From positions 1 through 60,471 of the forward strand of contig VGWI01000006.1 of the NCBI GenBank assembly GCA_016873655.1: a DNA stretch of 60,471 nt, read 5' to 3'. Position 1 is the first letter of the stretch, and every line of letters starts with the position of its first letter. This stretch comes from Lentisphaerota bacterium (GTDB lineage: Bacteria; Verrucomicrobiota; Kiritimatiellia; UBA8416; VGWI01). Shown one piece after another: positions 9,376-18,976 of this stretch. The notes under the pieces were generated by a model, which was given only the letters and a program-made list of their open reading frames with translations, was not told where the DNA came from and did not search any database. The translations under genes and the position numbers were made by a program.

Positions 9376-10347
9376 ATGGCAGAGCTCACGCCGGTGCTGG
9401 GAAGCTGGGTGCACATGCAGGCCGACAACTCCATTTCATGCTGTATCTGCGGCTGCGGCGAACTGACCGCGGTTGGCAGGCACTACGTGCGCTGCAGCTC
9501 GTGCGGACATGAAACCAACGCCGGCGCCCCTGAAAGCGTGTCCATCACGAACGAACGGCTGGACCGGGCGGGTCTCTCGAGAACCACCGCACTGGACCGG
9601 TTCAAGCGCCGGGTGCTGAAACGCTGCGTCGCGGATAGTTCCTTTCTCCTTGATGTCGGCTCCGGTTCCGGGCGGTTCCTGTCCCGGAACAGGGACATGT
9701 TCAAAGGGGCGGCGGGTATTGAGATAGATCCCGCCAGCGTCGCCTTTTCTCGCGAAGTCCTCAGCCTGCTCGTGGCCGGCGATATTTCGGAACTGCCGGC
9801 GGAAGTCAGGATATCGGTTGCCACGTTCTGGCACTCGCTCGAGCACATGGGCATCGGCACGGCCGACCGCGTGTTGCGCGAAATCACCGTCCGCGGCGCG
9901 CCGACCCTGCGTGTCGTCGTCTCCGTGCCCGCGGCTGACTCGCGCCTCTTCCGGCTGTTCGGGGAACATGCTGCCTACTACGACCCGGCCACCCACGCCC
10001 ACCAGTTCACCGCGGCATCGCTGGATCTGCTGATGAGCCGCCACAGGCTTGCGCGCTGCCGTTGCTTCCACTCTTTCGCGTACGGGTGGTTCGGATGGCT
10101 CCAAAGCATGCTGAACAGCATAACCGGTCGGCACAACAGGCTCTACATGCGCATCAAGCGAAACGCGAACCGGTCTGAGAGGATGGGTGCCGGCGACGTG
10201 GGCGATATCCTGCTGGCCTGCCTGCTCCTGCCGGCTGCGGCGCTCGTCGGACTTCTCGACAGGGGAATGCGCGGGTCCGGCGGAGTCCTCACCGCGTGCT
10301 ACGCCCCGGCGCACGGCGAATCGGCGTCGGAGGAGTCGACGACATAG
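9376..10347 (+). CDS. Class I SAM-dependent methyltransferase with N-terminal zinc-ribbon-like Cys cluster
   Basis: CCICGCGELTAVGRHYVRCSSCGHE followed by LLDVGSGSGRFLSRNRDMFKGAAGIEIDPASVAFSRE. ATG 9376 chosen so as not to overlap the divergent gene; the ORF extends to 9292. Confidence 0.8.
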   Translation: MAELTPVLGSWVHMQADNSISCCICGCGELTAVGRHYVRCSSCGHETNAGAPESVSITNERLDRAGLSRTTALDRFKRRVLKRCVADSSFLLDVGSGSGRFLSRNRDMFKGAAGIEIDPASVAFSREVLSLLVAGDISELPAEVRISVATFWHSLEHMGIGTADRVLREITVRGAPTLRVVVSVPAADSRLFRLFGEHAAYYDPATHAHQFTAASLDLLMSRHRLARCRCFHSFAYGWFGWLQSMLNSITGRHNRLYMRIKRNANRSERMGAGDVGDILLACLLLPAAALVGLLDRGMRGSGGVLTACYAPAHGESASEESTT

Positions 10348-11285
10348 AGCGGACGCCGCTTCGACTGCTCGAAGAGACGTCCTATGTACTCGCCGACAAC
10401 GCCGGTCATGACAATCTGAATTCCGCCCAGAAGCAAAACAAGAAGAAGCACGGCCGTGATGCCCGGCACGGTCATGTCAGTGAATAGCCGCAGGTAGAGC
10501 AACACCAGTCCACACAGCGTGGCAACGGCGAGAATACCGAATCCGAGGAAGACCGCTATCCGCAGCGGCGCGAACGAAAAAGACAATACCGCATCGAGAG
10601 CAAAGGCCGTCATCCTGCCCAGGGAAAACTTTGTCTCCCCGGCATAACGGAAATCGCGGTCGTAGAGGACGGGGCAAGACCTGAAACCTGTCCACGGAAC
10701 AAGCCCCCTTATGAACCGGTGCTGTTCGCGCATCTCCCGAAGCGTCTTGACGACGCGCCTGCTCAGAAGCCTGAAATCGCCGGTCCCGGGCGGGATGCGC
10801 ACGCCACACAGCTTGCCGAGCGCCCAGTAGAAGAAACGCGCCGAGGCCAATTTGAACCACGTCTCGCCGGCCCTTGTCCTGCGCGTGGCATAGACCACGT
10901 CGTAACCTTCCCGCGCCTTCGAGTAAAGCTCGGCGATAACTTCCGGCGGATCCTGCAGGTCGCCGTCAATCAGCGCAACGTAGTCGGCATCGGCATGGTC
11001 CAGCCCCGCTGTCAGGGCGGCCTGGTGCCCGAAATTGCGGGTAAGGCCTATGTGCCTGATGAAAGAATGCTCCGCGGAAGCGGCCGCAACGGCCTCGGCC
11101 GTACTGTCGGTGGAGCCGTCGTTGATGAACAGGACGCGCACGTCCGCATCCGCCTTCACCCGGTCTCTGAGAACGGCGGCCCTGCGAACGAACTCCGGCA
11201 CGCACTCCTGCTCGTTGAAGACCGGCACGATGATCTGGAGTATGTCCTGCTTCATCAGGCTTGTTCCCCGGCCGGCAACCGGCAT
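10299..11285 (-). CDS. GT2 glycosyltransferase with C-terminal TM helices (GtrB/DPM1-like)
   Basis: IIVPVFNEQECVPEFVRRA...FINDGSTDST...ALIDGDLQDPPEVI...GTGDFRLLSRRV plus two C-terminal hydrophobic segments. Start probably the internal Met at MKQDILQI. Confidence 0.9.
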   Translation of the reverse strand: MPVAGRGTSLMKQDILQIIVPVFNEQECVPEFVRRAAVLRDRVKADADVRVLFINDGSTDSTAEAVAAASAEHSFIRHIGLTRNFGHQAALTAGLDHADADYVALIDGDLQDPPEVIAELYSKAREGYDVVYATRRTRAGETWFKLASARFFYWALGKLCGVRIPPGTGDFRLLSRRVVKTLREMREQHRFIRGLVPWTGFRSCPVLYDRDFRYAGETKFSLGRMTAFALDAVLSFSFAPLRIAVFLGFGILAVATLCGLVLLYLRLFTDMTVPGITAVLLLVLLLGGIQIVMTGVVGEYIGRLFEQSKRRPLYVVDSSDADSPCAGA

Positions 11286-11367
11286 CCGGACCGGCGTTGA
11301 CGCTCCCGAAACCCGCGGTTAGTATCCGGCAGCCTCGTAGTCAACGCAAACGCAAAACTGGAACCAC

Positions 11368-13050
11368 ATGCACGCTTCAGTCCCCGGCCAGTTGCCCTGC
11401 GAGGTCCGGCTTCACTCGCGCGGATGGCAAAGCGCCGGCGACGAATCGCTTCGCGTCAGTGTTGTCGGCCACGCATGGCTGGACGGCGTGTTTCTTCAGG
11501 GCAGGACCCTCGCGCGCCGCCTGACGGAACGCTTTCGACAAAATGGTTTCCCGCGCGATCTCACGTCAGTCGCCGCGGCGATGAACGGGTGTTTTGCCTT
11601 TGTCATCGAAACACCGGATGTGGTGCATGCCGCCACGGACCGCCTTCGTTCAGTTCCGCTGTTCTACGGCCGGGCAGCCGGACGTTCCCTGCTGAGCGAC
11701 TCCGCCGTGGCCGTACGCGCATTCACGGGCGACGCCGCGCCGGACCCGGTCGCCTTGGGGGAATTCCTTCTCACCGCGTACGTCACTGGAAACGAAACAT
11801 TCTTCCCCGCTGTCAAGCAGGTCAGGGCCGGGGAAGCCGTGATCTTCCGCGCTGAATCAGCCCCTGAAACCACACGCTATTACAGGTTCATCCCGGCAAA
11901 CCGGTCCGACACACCGCGCGGGGACTTCGTCGCGGCGCTTGAAGCCCTTCATGCGGATGTTTTCCGGCGGCTGCTTGCGTCAGCCGGAGACCGCCGGATA
12001 GTCCTCTCCCTCAGCGGAGGACGCGATTCGAGACTCATAGCCGCGATGCTGAAGAAGCTTGGCGCTAAGAATGTCCTCTGTTTTTCGTTCGGCAGACGGA
12101 ACAACTGGGAATCGCGCATCAGCCGGGAAGTCGCGCAACGGCTCGGATACCCCTGGCACTTCGTTCATTACACGTGGCGCAAGTGGCGACGCTGGCGCGA
12201 CTGCGGAGAACTGCGCAGATTCATGGAGTTCAGCGGCAACCTCTGCAGCCGGCCGCACTATCTCGACCTTGGCGCCCTGTTCGAAATGAAGGAAGAAGGC
12301 GTGCTGCACGAAGACGATCTCCTTGTGTCCGGGCATTCAGGCGATTTCCTCGCCGGAAGCCACATTCCTCCCGTGCTTGCCGCCGGCGGCGGGACATGCC
12401 CGGACAGGATCGCCGCAACCGTTCTCCGTAAGCACTACATCCAGTGGGCCTGGGGACGGGAAACATCCCCGGACTACGCCGTCATGGCAGGGCGGGCAGC
12501 GTCGCATTTCGAGGGAATGGATCTGCGCGACCGCGAGAGTGCGGTCGCGGCATATGAGTGCTGGGACTGCGAGGAACGGCAGGCCAAGTACATAGTCAAC
12601 AGCGTCCGCACCTTCGACTTCTGCGGTTTCGAGTGGCGGCTGCCGTTCTGGGACCACGGCCTGATGGACTTCTGGGCCGGCGTTCCGCTCGAGCTGCGCG
12701 TCAACAAGAAGCTCTACGATGGGATCCTAGATAACGGGCTCTTCCGTGAACTTGGGGTCGCCGGCTTCAGCAGGAACGCAATCCAGGAGATGCGGTCCCG
12801 TCCGCCTAACCGCCTTGCCGCAGCCGTTGTGGCGCTGGAGGAATTCCTCTCGGTACGGACGTTTCAGCTCACACGGGGCGAACTCGGCTGCTATACGCTT
12901 GCCGACCGCGTCGAGGCGTGGAAGATGTACAACTCCCGTTTCGGCAAGGGCGGCCGCTCACTGCCCTACATCACGCACGACATGCCGCTGGGGACGGCCG
13001 CTTACCTTGCCCTGGCGCTTCAGAGCGACGGCGACGCAAAGAAGGTATAG
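11368..13050 (+). CDS. Asparagine synthase-like (PP-loop) protein with degenerate N-terminal amidotransferase-like domain
   Basis: PP-loop SLSGGRDSRLIAAML; N-terminal segment with MNGCFAFVIETPDVVHAATDRLRSVPLFYG resembling the Ntn domain of AsnB, but no Cys at position 2. Confidence 0.8.
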   Translation: MHASVPGQLPCEVRLHSRGWQSAGDESLRVSVVGHAWLDGVFLQGRTLARRLTERFRQNGFPRDLTSVAAAMNGCFAFVIETPDVVHAATDRLRSVPLFYGRAAGRSLLSDSAVAVRAFTGDAAPDPVALGEFLLTAYVTGNETFFPAVKQVRAGEAVIFRAESAPETTRYYRFIPANRSDTPRGDFVAALEALHADVFRRLLASAGDRRIVLSLSGGRDSRLIAAMLKKLGAKNVLCFSFGRRNNWESRISREVAQRLGYPWHFVHYTWRKWRRWRDCGELRRFMEFSGNLCSRPHYLDLGALFEMKEEGVLHEDDLLVSGHSGDFLAGSHIPPVLAAGGGTCPDRIAATVLRKHYIQWAWGRETSPDYAVMAGRAASHFEGMDLRDRESAVAAYECWDCEERQAKYIVNSVRTFDFCGFEWRLPFWDHGLMDFWAGVPLELRVNKKLYDGILDNGLFRELGVAGFSRNAIQEMRSRPPNRLAAAVVALEEFLSVRTFQLTRGELGCYTLADRVEAWKMYNSRFGKGGRSLPYITHDMPLGTAAYLALALQSDGDAKKV

Positions 13051-13111
13051 AGCTTCAGAACCGTTGAGGGAGTACCTGTCTTGCGTCCGGTGGGAGGACG
13101 TAAAACGACCG

Positions 13112-13444
13112 TCATCCCGCACTCCCAGGGACCACCGGCGTGTGGGCCGGGACCGAGCCCGGCAATGGCGAACAGCCCAGCTTCCGAACAAGTTCGACGG
13201 TCAGCGCGTTGAGGTCGGCGATGACCGCAGTGGCTTTGGAAAAGTCGTTGCTCCGAGTGTGTTCGTTCGGTATCGCGACGCTTCTCATTCCGGCAGCATG
13301 CGCGGCGAGGATCCCCTTCTCAGCATCCTCCACCACCAGGCACTCTGAGGGCGGCACACCCAGCGCCGACGCAGCCGCGAGGAAGATGTCGGGGAACGGC
13401 TTCACCCTCAACACGTCGTTTCTCGTGACGATGCAGTGCCATGA
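13112..13444 (-). pseudogene. C-terminal remnant of a HAD-superfamily (beta-phosphoglucomutase-like) phosphatase
   Basis: In-frame WHCIVTRNDVLRVKPFPDIFLAAASALGVPPSECLVVEDAEKGILAAHAAGMRSVAI: HAD motifs III/IV only. The frame is closed by TGA at 13445-13447, and the N-terminal DxD part is absent. Confidence 0.75.
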
Positions 13445-13464
13445 TCACGCCGCACACCCCGCCG

Positions 13465-14613
13465 CTACCTTCTGGAGCGAAGACTCTTCCTGTGCCGGAA
13501 GGCATACACCGCCTGGACAATGGCCGGCGCCGGATCGCTTAAAGAAAGACTCCTGTGCACAGCCGGATTGACAAACATGCCAGCCCACTGAGCCATCTCC
13601 TTCAGCGGATGCGGACCATTCACGGCTCTCAGCAGATCGAAGTCCGGCCACCAGAATCTTGTTCCTTGCGCAGCCTCGCAAGGCGTGGGGGGACGACCAA
13701 GAGCCTGCATGACATGGTAGTATGGGATCTCGCATCCAGCCGCTATCCCAAGCTCAAGCGATCCCCAGTACTTCGGGTTCACCTCCATCAGGTAGAGTTT
13801 TCCGTTCCGTTCGTGTTCCTTGAACTCCACCATCGCGACACCGTGCCACTGCAGCGCATCCAGCAGTCTCTTCCCATGCTCGCGGAGATCTTCCCGCCTG
13901 CATACGGCCGCATAGGTGCTGGCGCCGCCGGAACGCGGATACATCCTGAGCCGCCGGTGCATGTAGGACACCACAAGTCTGCCTTCCCAATACAATGCGA
14001 AGAAGCCATATCCGTTGGAGCCGGGCACATATTCCTGGACTATGGGCGGACCTTCGCCTTTCCTTACACGTTTCGATATGCGCACAACGGCTGCATCCAA
14101 CTCGTCTCTGTCCAATGCGTAGGCGACGGAATCAAATGCTTCGCGAGCCTTTACCACGACGGGATAGTCGTTCACCGAGTCCAGAGCTTCTTTTGTCGTG
14201 GCTTCAAGCGTCCATGGCACATGGAGCCCGATTTCCCTTGCAAGCTCCGCGGTCCTTCCCTTGTCCGCGGCAAGCGAGAACTTGTCGAAGTCAACCACCG
14301 GCACCTTCGCATAACGCGACAGGCGTTCGCGGAACCTTGATGCCAGCCTGTGAGCAGTGAGGCCGACCGGAAGGAAAACATCAAACGACTCTTTCTCCAG
14401 CACGCCGGCGATATCTTCGACGAACGCCTCGGCATCGTCAATCGGCGCCGTACTGAACGTGCCTCGGCACCATCGTGATGAACCGGCAAGAGTCCGGCCA
14501 GGGTCGGGAGAAGCGACAAACACATCCATCCCGCGCCGCCCAAGACAACGCACTATGCCCAGGGCGTGCTTGTAGCTGGGGTCCGTTACCAGCACCCTGA
14601 TGCGCCCGTTCAC
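13465..14613 (-). CDS. ATP-grasp domain carboxylate-amine ligase-like protein
   Basis: RIRVLVTDPSYKHALGIVRCLGRRGMDVFVAS...DKGRTAELAREIGLHVPWT...YPVVVKAREAFDS...GVAMVEFKEHERNGKLYLMEVNPKYWGSLELG. GTG start overlaps upstream stop (GTGA). Confidence 0.85.
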   Translation of the reverse strand: MNGRIRVLVTDPSYKHALGIVRCLGRRGMDVFVASPDPGRTLAGSSRWCRGTFSTAPIDDAEAFVEDIAGVLEKESFDVFLPVGLTAHRLASRFRERLSRYAKVPVVDFDKFSLAADKGRTAELAREIGLHVPWTLEATTKEALDSVNDYPVVVKAREAFDSVAYALDRDELDAAVVRISKRVRKGEGPPIVQEYVPGSNGYGFFALYWEGRLVVSYMHRRLRMYPRSGGASTYAAVCRREDLREHGKRLLDALQWHGVAMVEFKEHERNGKLYLMEVNPKYWGSLELGIAAGCEIPYYHVMQALGRPPTPCEAAQGTRFWWPDFDLLRAVNGPHPLKEMAQWAGMFVNPAVHRSLSLSDPAPAIVQAVYAFRHRKSLRSRR

Positions 14614-15281
14614 TTTGCAGTCCCCTTCGCCGCCGCTTCTGGAACATGCCGCATGCCGGCAAACGCACGCACCGCCTTCCAGAGCTGGCTGGCGATGATG
14701 TTTCCCCTCCCGGTCTTGCCGCAGTTCCACGTCAACTCCCCGCGCCTGAATGCGTCCAGCGACTCGAACTCCAGCACCGCGTTCCCGAGCTCCCATGGCA
14801 GATGGGCGTCCGCGCCGGCAATCGGCTTGAGGCCCAGTTCCCCGGCAAGGAGCGCGGCCATCCTGTCCTGACCGGCGCTCGTCCTGCCGTTAGCCACTTC
14901 AATGAAATCGCACGCGGCAATCCACGACCTGTCAGCCAGGTCGTGCGCGGAGAACGGGTGCGGAAGCACCGCGAGCCCCCCGCGCGCGTGTATCTTCTCT
15001 ATAAGCAGTCCCGGCTCTTCGTTGAAATCTTCCTCCATCTCTTCCACAAAAACGGCAACCAGGTCTCCGCGCGGGGTCTTGTATTCGACCCCCGGCACCA
15101 CCGTAACCGGAAGCCGCTCCGCACGCGCCGCATCGCGCGCCGCCAGTGCGCCGCGTATGGCGTCGTGATCGGTTATGAAGACGCAGTCCACCCCGTTCCG
15201 GGCACACCAGCGCACAGCGCCCGCCGGCGATATCGCGCCGTCAGGAGAACTCGTGGTGTGTACGTGGAATACGGCCTTCAT
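14610..15281 (-). CDS. PHP domain metal-dependent phosphoesterase
   Basis: MKAVFHVHTTSSPDGAISP...FITDHDAIRGA...VVPGVEYKTPRGDLVAVFVEE...VLPHPFSAHD...GADAHLPWE: PHP motifs. Confidence 0.85.
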   Translation of the reverse strand: MKAVFHVHTTSSPDGAISPAGAVRWCARNGVDCVFITDHDAIRGALAARDAARAERLPVTVVPGVEYKTPRGDLVAVFVEEMEEDFNEEPGLLIEKIHARGGLAVLPHPFSAHDLADRSWIAACDFIEVANGRTSAGQDRMAALLAGELGLKPIAGADAHLPWELGNAVLEFESLDAFRRGELTWNCGKTGRGNIIASQLWKAVRAFAGMRHVPEAAAKGTAK

Positions 15282-16060
15282 CGGGTCAACCTTTTCGTTT
15301 CTTCGAGCACCCACAGGGCGTATTCACGATAGCGCGGCAGTGTTGGCGACAACGATCTCTGGTGCAGGTCTACAGTCACACCCAGCCCCTGTCGCGCGGC
15401 TTCAGCGAATATCCGTGCGGTTTCAAGCCTGGCCGATTCCATCATCCGCGCGGCCGGAGCCCTGTTCTTCACCGCGTCAACAAACTCGCCGTCCATGATG
15501 TTCACCGGCCGCTCGAAGTCGCCGTCGCCGAAGAAACGGTCGGATGCCAGGATGCTGGAATCAAAGAGGAAAAGCCCACTGCACGCGACAGGGTCAAACC
15601 CGGCTCCGGCAAGGTAGTGCATCCTGAGCGGAACAGGGCCTTCTATCCCGTAGACTTCCCTGAACTCCGCGAGTTCGACCGCAAGCCCGGCCGGGTCATC
15701 GCGGCACTGGGAATGCAGGCCGATTGCACAACCCGCTTTCTTCAGCATGTCCACAACCTGCCGCGCCCGGGCAGGTGTATACGCAATGCCGCGGCCGCGG
15801 CGGCACGCGACGAACCAGGTGGAGCGGATACCCAGCGCCTTCTCGCGTTCCAGCCATTCAGGCACGCAGAACCAGGCATCCCTGCCGCCCAGAGCACTTC
15901 GCGACATCAGGAACATCGCCCTCAACCATTCGCGCGGCGACAGCGATCTCCGGGCAAGGCCGATGCAACAAAGTCCCGCAAAGCGGACGAGGCCTCCGTC
16001 GGCGATGTGATCCCGGAAGCCGAGGTGGTCCACGTCGTGAGTTATCTCTATCCTGAACAT
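15278..16060 (-). CDS. Polysaccharide deacetylase-like (NodB-fold) protein
   Basis: MFRIEITHDVDH, STWFVACRRGRG, GCAIGLHSQCRDD; ATGA overlap with the PHP gene. Confidence 0.7.
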   Translation of the reverse strand: MFRIEITHDVDHLGFRDHIADGGLVRFAGLCCIGLARRSLSPREWLRAMFLMSRSALGGRDAWFCVPEWLEREKALGIRSTWFVACRRGRGIAYTPARARQVVDMLKKAGCAIGLHSQCRDDPAGLAVELAEFREVYGIEGPVPLRMHYLAGAGFDPVACSGLFLFDSSILASDRFFGDGDFERPVNIMDGEFVDAVKNRAPAARMMESARLETARIFAEAARQGLGVTVDLHQRSLSPTLPRYREYALWVLEETKRLTR

Positions 16061-16065
16061 TCCAG

Positions 16066-17451
16066 TCAACCCCCGGCCGCCGCGCAAGCCCGTGCGCCCG
16101 CACGCAGACGCAGGCTTTCCACCGCTATGCCGGCCGCGATTGCTCCGCGCGCAAGAAGTATCAGCGCCACGACGAACGACAGGTCAGGTCTGACAGCCGC
16201 ATCAACCGCCCGCCACGCGGCGCCGGGCAGCCACGGCTTGAAGAACCCCCACCCCATAAGGCAGTAGAGCAGCGCCACCTCACCCACCATAACCGGCACG
16301 TAGTACTTCAGGAACCCGAACCTCCGGCAGGCCGCCTCGTGAAACCCGTGCAGTATCGCGAGCGATCTCAGCGCGCTCGAGAGTCCCAGCAGCCACACGT
16401 AGGGGGCGTAGCCGGCATATGCGCGCCAGGGGCCGTAGAGATCCAGCAACGGCCGGGCGGCCAGGCCAAGAACAAGGGCCGCGCCGATCGACACGACCGC
16501 CGTTCCAGCGAGCGCCTGGCCGTGCAGGCCGGAAGTTGATTCGCCGCGCTCATGACGGTCGGACACCATGGGAAACAGAAACGGCATCAGCGCAGAACAG
16601 ACAAAGGCCGGCATGTTGCCGAACATCGAGACTATGTAGAACGCAGCCGAGTCCGCTTCCGGCAGGCGTTGCCTGACTATCCAAGGCTCGATCACGCCCT
16701 GCGCACTGGTTAGGAGCATCATCACGCCGACTGGGACCAGGTACTTCCACATTGCCCGCAGGTCGGCGGTATAGCTCTCGAAGGGCACGGCAGCGCTCTT
16801 CCGCCCCAGCCCCCAGACCAGGGCCAGAACCATCACCGCCATGCCGCCGGCCTGCGCCGCGAAGTAACCGGTCACCTGCAAACCGCGCAGAAGCAGCAGG
16901 CAGAGGACGAGCCTCGCCACCGGGCCGGCAAGAGTGCCGAACGTGAGGCGGTAGTATTTTCCGGTGCCCTGGACCGCCGTCAGCGCCACACCCGACCAGC
17001 AGCTTGCTACGGCAACCGCGCCGACCATCCACATCACCGCCGGATCGGTCAGCTTCAGACGGTGCATGATGAAACCGCGGCCCGTCAGCAGGACGAGCGC
17101 CGTCAGAACCGACAGCCCGACGGAAAACAGGAACATGTCCCGCATGACCCGCCTTATCTTGCCGGTCTCGCCCCGCGCCCTGAAGATGGTCAGGTATTTC
17201 AGCAACGCCTGCAGCACGACGGAAAGAGGAATGACCAGCAGGGCAGGGATGTTCGAAAGCGGCAGAACGGCGCCCAGTTTCGATCCGTCTATCGCCGCAG
17301 GCACAAGGATCATGCCTATGTAGAAGTTGATCCCGTCACCAAGCCGCGAGACAAGAAACTGCAGCCCGCCGTGCCACCACAGCGGGCCTATCCGCATTCG
17401 AAGATCGCGCAACCGGTTCAGAACGGAGCCCACGCCCTCACCTCCGCGCAC
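16066..17451 (-). CDS. Oligosaccharide flippase / MATE-Wzx-like membrane protein
   Basis: About 12 hydrophobic segments; IVSMFGNMPAFVCSALMPFLFPMVSDRHERGE; sits in glycan operon. Start uncertain within the first ~20 codons. Confidence 0.75.
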   Translation of the reverse strand: MRGGEGVGSVLNRLRDLRMRIGPLWWHGGLQFLVSRLGDGINFYIGMILVPAAIDGSKLGAVLPLSNIPALLVIPLSVVLQALLKYLTIFRARGETGKIRRVMRDMFLFSVGLSVLTALVLLTGRGFIMHRLKLTDPAVMWMVGAVAVASCWSGVALTAVQGTGKYYRLTFGTLAGPVARLVLCLLLLRGLQVTGYFAAQAGGMAVMVLALVWGLGRKSAAVPFESYTADLRAMWKYLVPVGVMMLLTSAQGVIEPWIVRQRLPEADSAAFYIVSMFGNMPAFVCSALMPFLFPMVSDRHERGESTSGLHGQALAGTAVVSIGAALVLGLAARPLLDLYGPWRAYAGYAPYVWLLGLSSALRSLAILHGFHEAACRRFGFLKYYVPVMVGEVALLYCLMGWGFFKPWLPGAAWRAVDAAVRPDLSFVVALILLARGAIAAGIAVESLRLRAGARACAAAGG

Positions 17452-17518
17452 GGGAGTCGTCCTTGTCCCCGAACGTGTGCGGCATTATGCTTCATCGCGG
17501 CCGTAACGGCCAGTACCG

Positions 17519-18976
17519 ATGAATATCAGCCGCGTACTCCTCCTGATGCCCCCGAACGTCACGGTGATTGAACCGTTCAGCTCGTCGGGCGTTGAACAGC
17601 CCATCCTCTCCGGCTTTCCAATGGGACTGGGCTACATAGCATCGTACCTTCGCGCAAACGACGACGTGGAAGTGAGCATTCTGGACGGCACGCTGGATAA
17701 CCCGGGACTCGACGAGATGTGCCGCCGAATCGGCGAATTCAAACCGGACGCTGTCGGCATGACCCTCTATACGCGCACGGTCAAGGTCGCCATCGCGCTG
17801 GCTGAACTTATCCGGGAACGTCTTCCCGGGACGGTGCTGATAGCCGGGGGCCCGCACGCTTCGGACGACTATGAAAGCCTGCTCCGCCACCATCCGGTCT
17901 TTGACTTCGTGGTTGTGGGGGAAGGCGAGGTGACGATGCTGGAACTCCTTCGGTTTCTCCGTCTCCACGGAGTAGACGGATCTCCCCCGTCGTTTCCAGG
18001 GCTGGCGTACAAACATCCATCTTCCGGCGAAGTCATCTTTACCGGCAGGCGACCGTACGTTGACGACATAGACTCCCTTCCGGAACCGGCCCGCGACCTT
18101 GTGGACTTCGGACGCTACATCCACGCACACAACCTCCTCCCCCACGCCGTCGAAATCATGGGGTCGCGCGGATGCACCCACCGCTGCGCGTTCTGCAGCT
18201 TCCAACGACGTTGGCGCGGAAGAAGGCCTGAGGCAGTCGTAGCGGAACTGAAGGAACTGGTCCGGCGTCACCCAAAAATCCGGTCGTTCCTCTTCTTCGA
18301 TGACAACTTCTCCGCCGACCAGGCACGCGTGGAGTCGCTCTGTAACCTGCTCATTGAGGAAGGCCTGAACCGGTGCGAATGGAGCGCGCTCTGCCGCGCC
18401 GACCAGGTGACCGGGCCGATGCTGGGGCTCATGCGGCGAGCTGGATGCCGGAAGATAATGTTCGGCGTCGAGTCCGCGGACCCGGGCATTCTGAAGACAC
18501 TCGACAAGCACCTTGAACTGGACGATGTCCGCCGGGCATGCTCCGCGGCCACACGTGCAGGAATGGATGCACTCGCGTTCTTCGTGATCGGCAGCCCCGG
18601 CGAAACGCTCGAGACCATCGAGCGCAGCCGCAAGTTCGCCGTTTCGCTCGCTTGCAGGTCAACACAATGGGGAATCATGCAGGTCTATCCCGGCACCAAG
18701 CTCGCCAGGATGCAGCCCTGCGAGGACTTCGCCGGATACCTGTACGAACCCGAGGTCCATTCTCCGGCGCCCGGCGGGCTCCATGCCTGTGTCCCGACGT
18801 TCGAAAATCCGGGGTTGGGCAGGGAAGACCTGAAACGCGAATTCGAGCGGGTTTACAGAAGAATCACACTGCGCAAAGCCATCCAACACCCGCTGTTCAC
18901 CCTCCGGAAACTGGCGCACAACCCCTCAGTCGCCGGAACGTTTGTCACAAGGTTCCTCGTTCCGCGGAAGAAGTAA
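17519..18976 (+). CDS. B12-binding domain radical SAM protein
   Basis: VLLLMPPNVTVIEP...GFPMGLGYIASYLRANDD...IAGGPHASDDYESLLRHHP; radical SAM motif CTHRCAFC; MFGVESADPGILKTLDK. Confidence 0.9.
   Translation: MNISRVLLLMPPNVTVIEPFSSSGVEQPILSGFPMGLGYIASYLRANDDVEVSILDGTLDNPGLDEMCRRIGEFKPDAVGMTLYTRTVKVAIALAELIRERLPGTVLIAGGPHASDDYESLLRHHPVFDFVVVGEGEVTMLELLRFLRLHGVDGSPPSFPGLAYKHPSSGEVIFTGRRPYVDDIDSLPEPARDLVDFGRYIHAHNLLPHAVEIMGSRGCTHRCAFCSFQRRWRGRRPEAVVAELKELVRRHPKIRSFLFFDDNFSADQARVESLCNLLIEEGLNRCEWSALCRADQVTGPMLGLMRRAGCRKIMFGVESADPGILKTLDKHLELDDVRRACSAATRAGMDALAFFVIGSPGETLETIERSRKFAVSLACRSTQWGIMQVYPGTKLARMQPCEDFAGYLYEPEVHSPAPGGLHACVPTFENPGLGREDLKREFERVYRRITLRKAIQHPLFTLRKLAHNPSVAGTFVTRFLVPRKK

Noticed and set aside
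17492-18511. 339-aa minus-strand ORF
   Set aside because: Antisense to the third B12 rSAM; no motifs.
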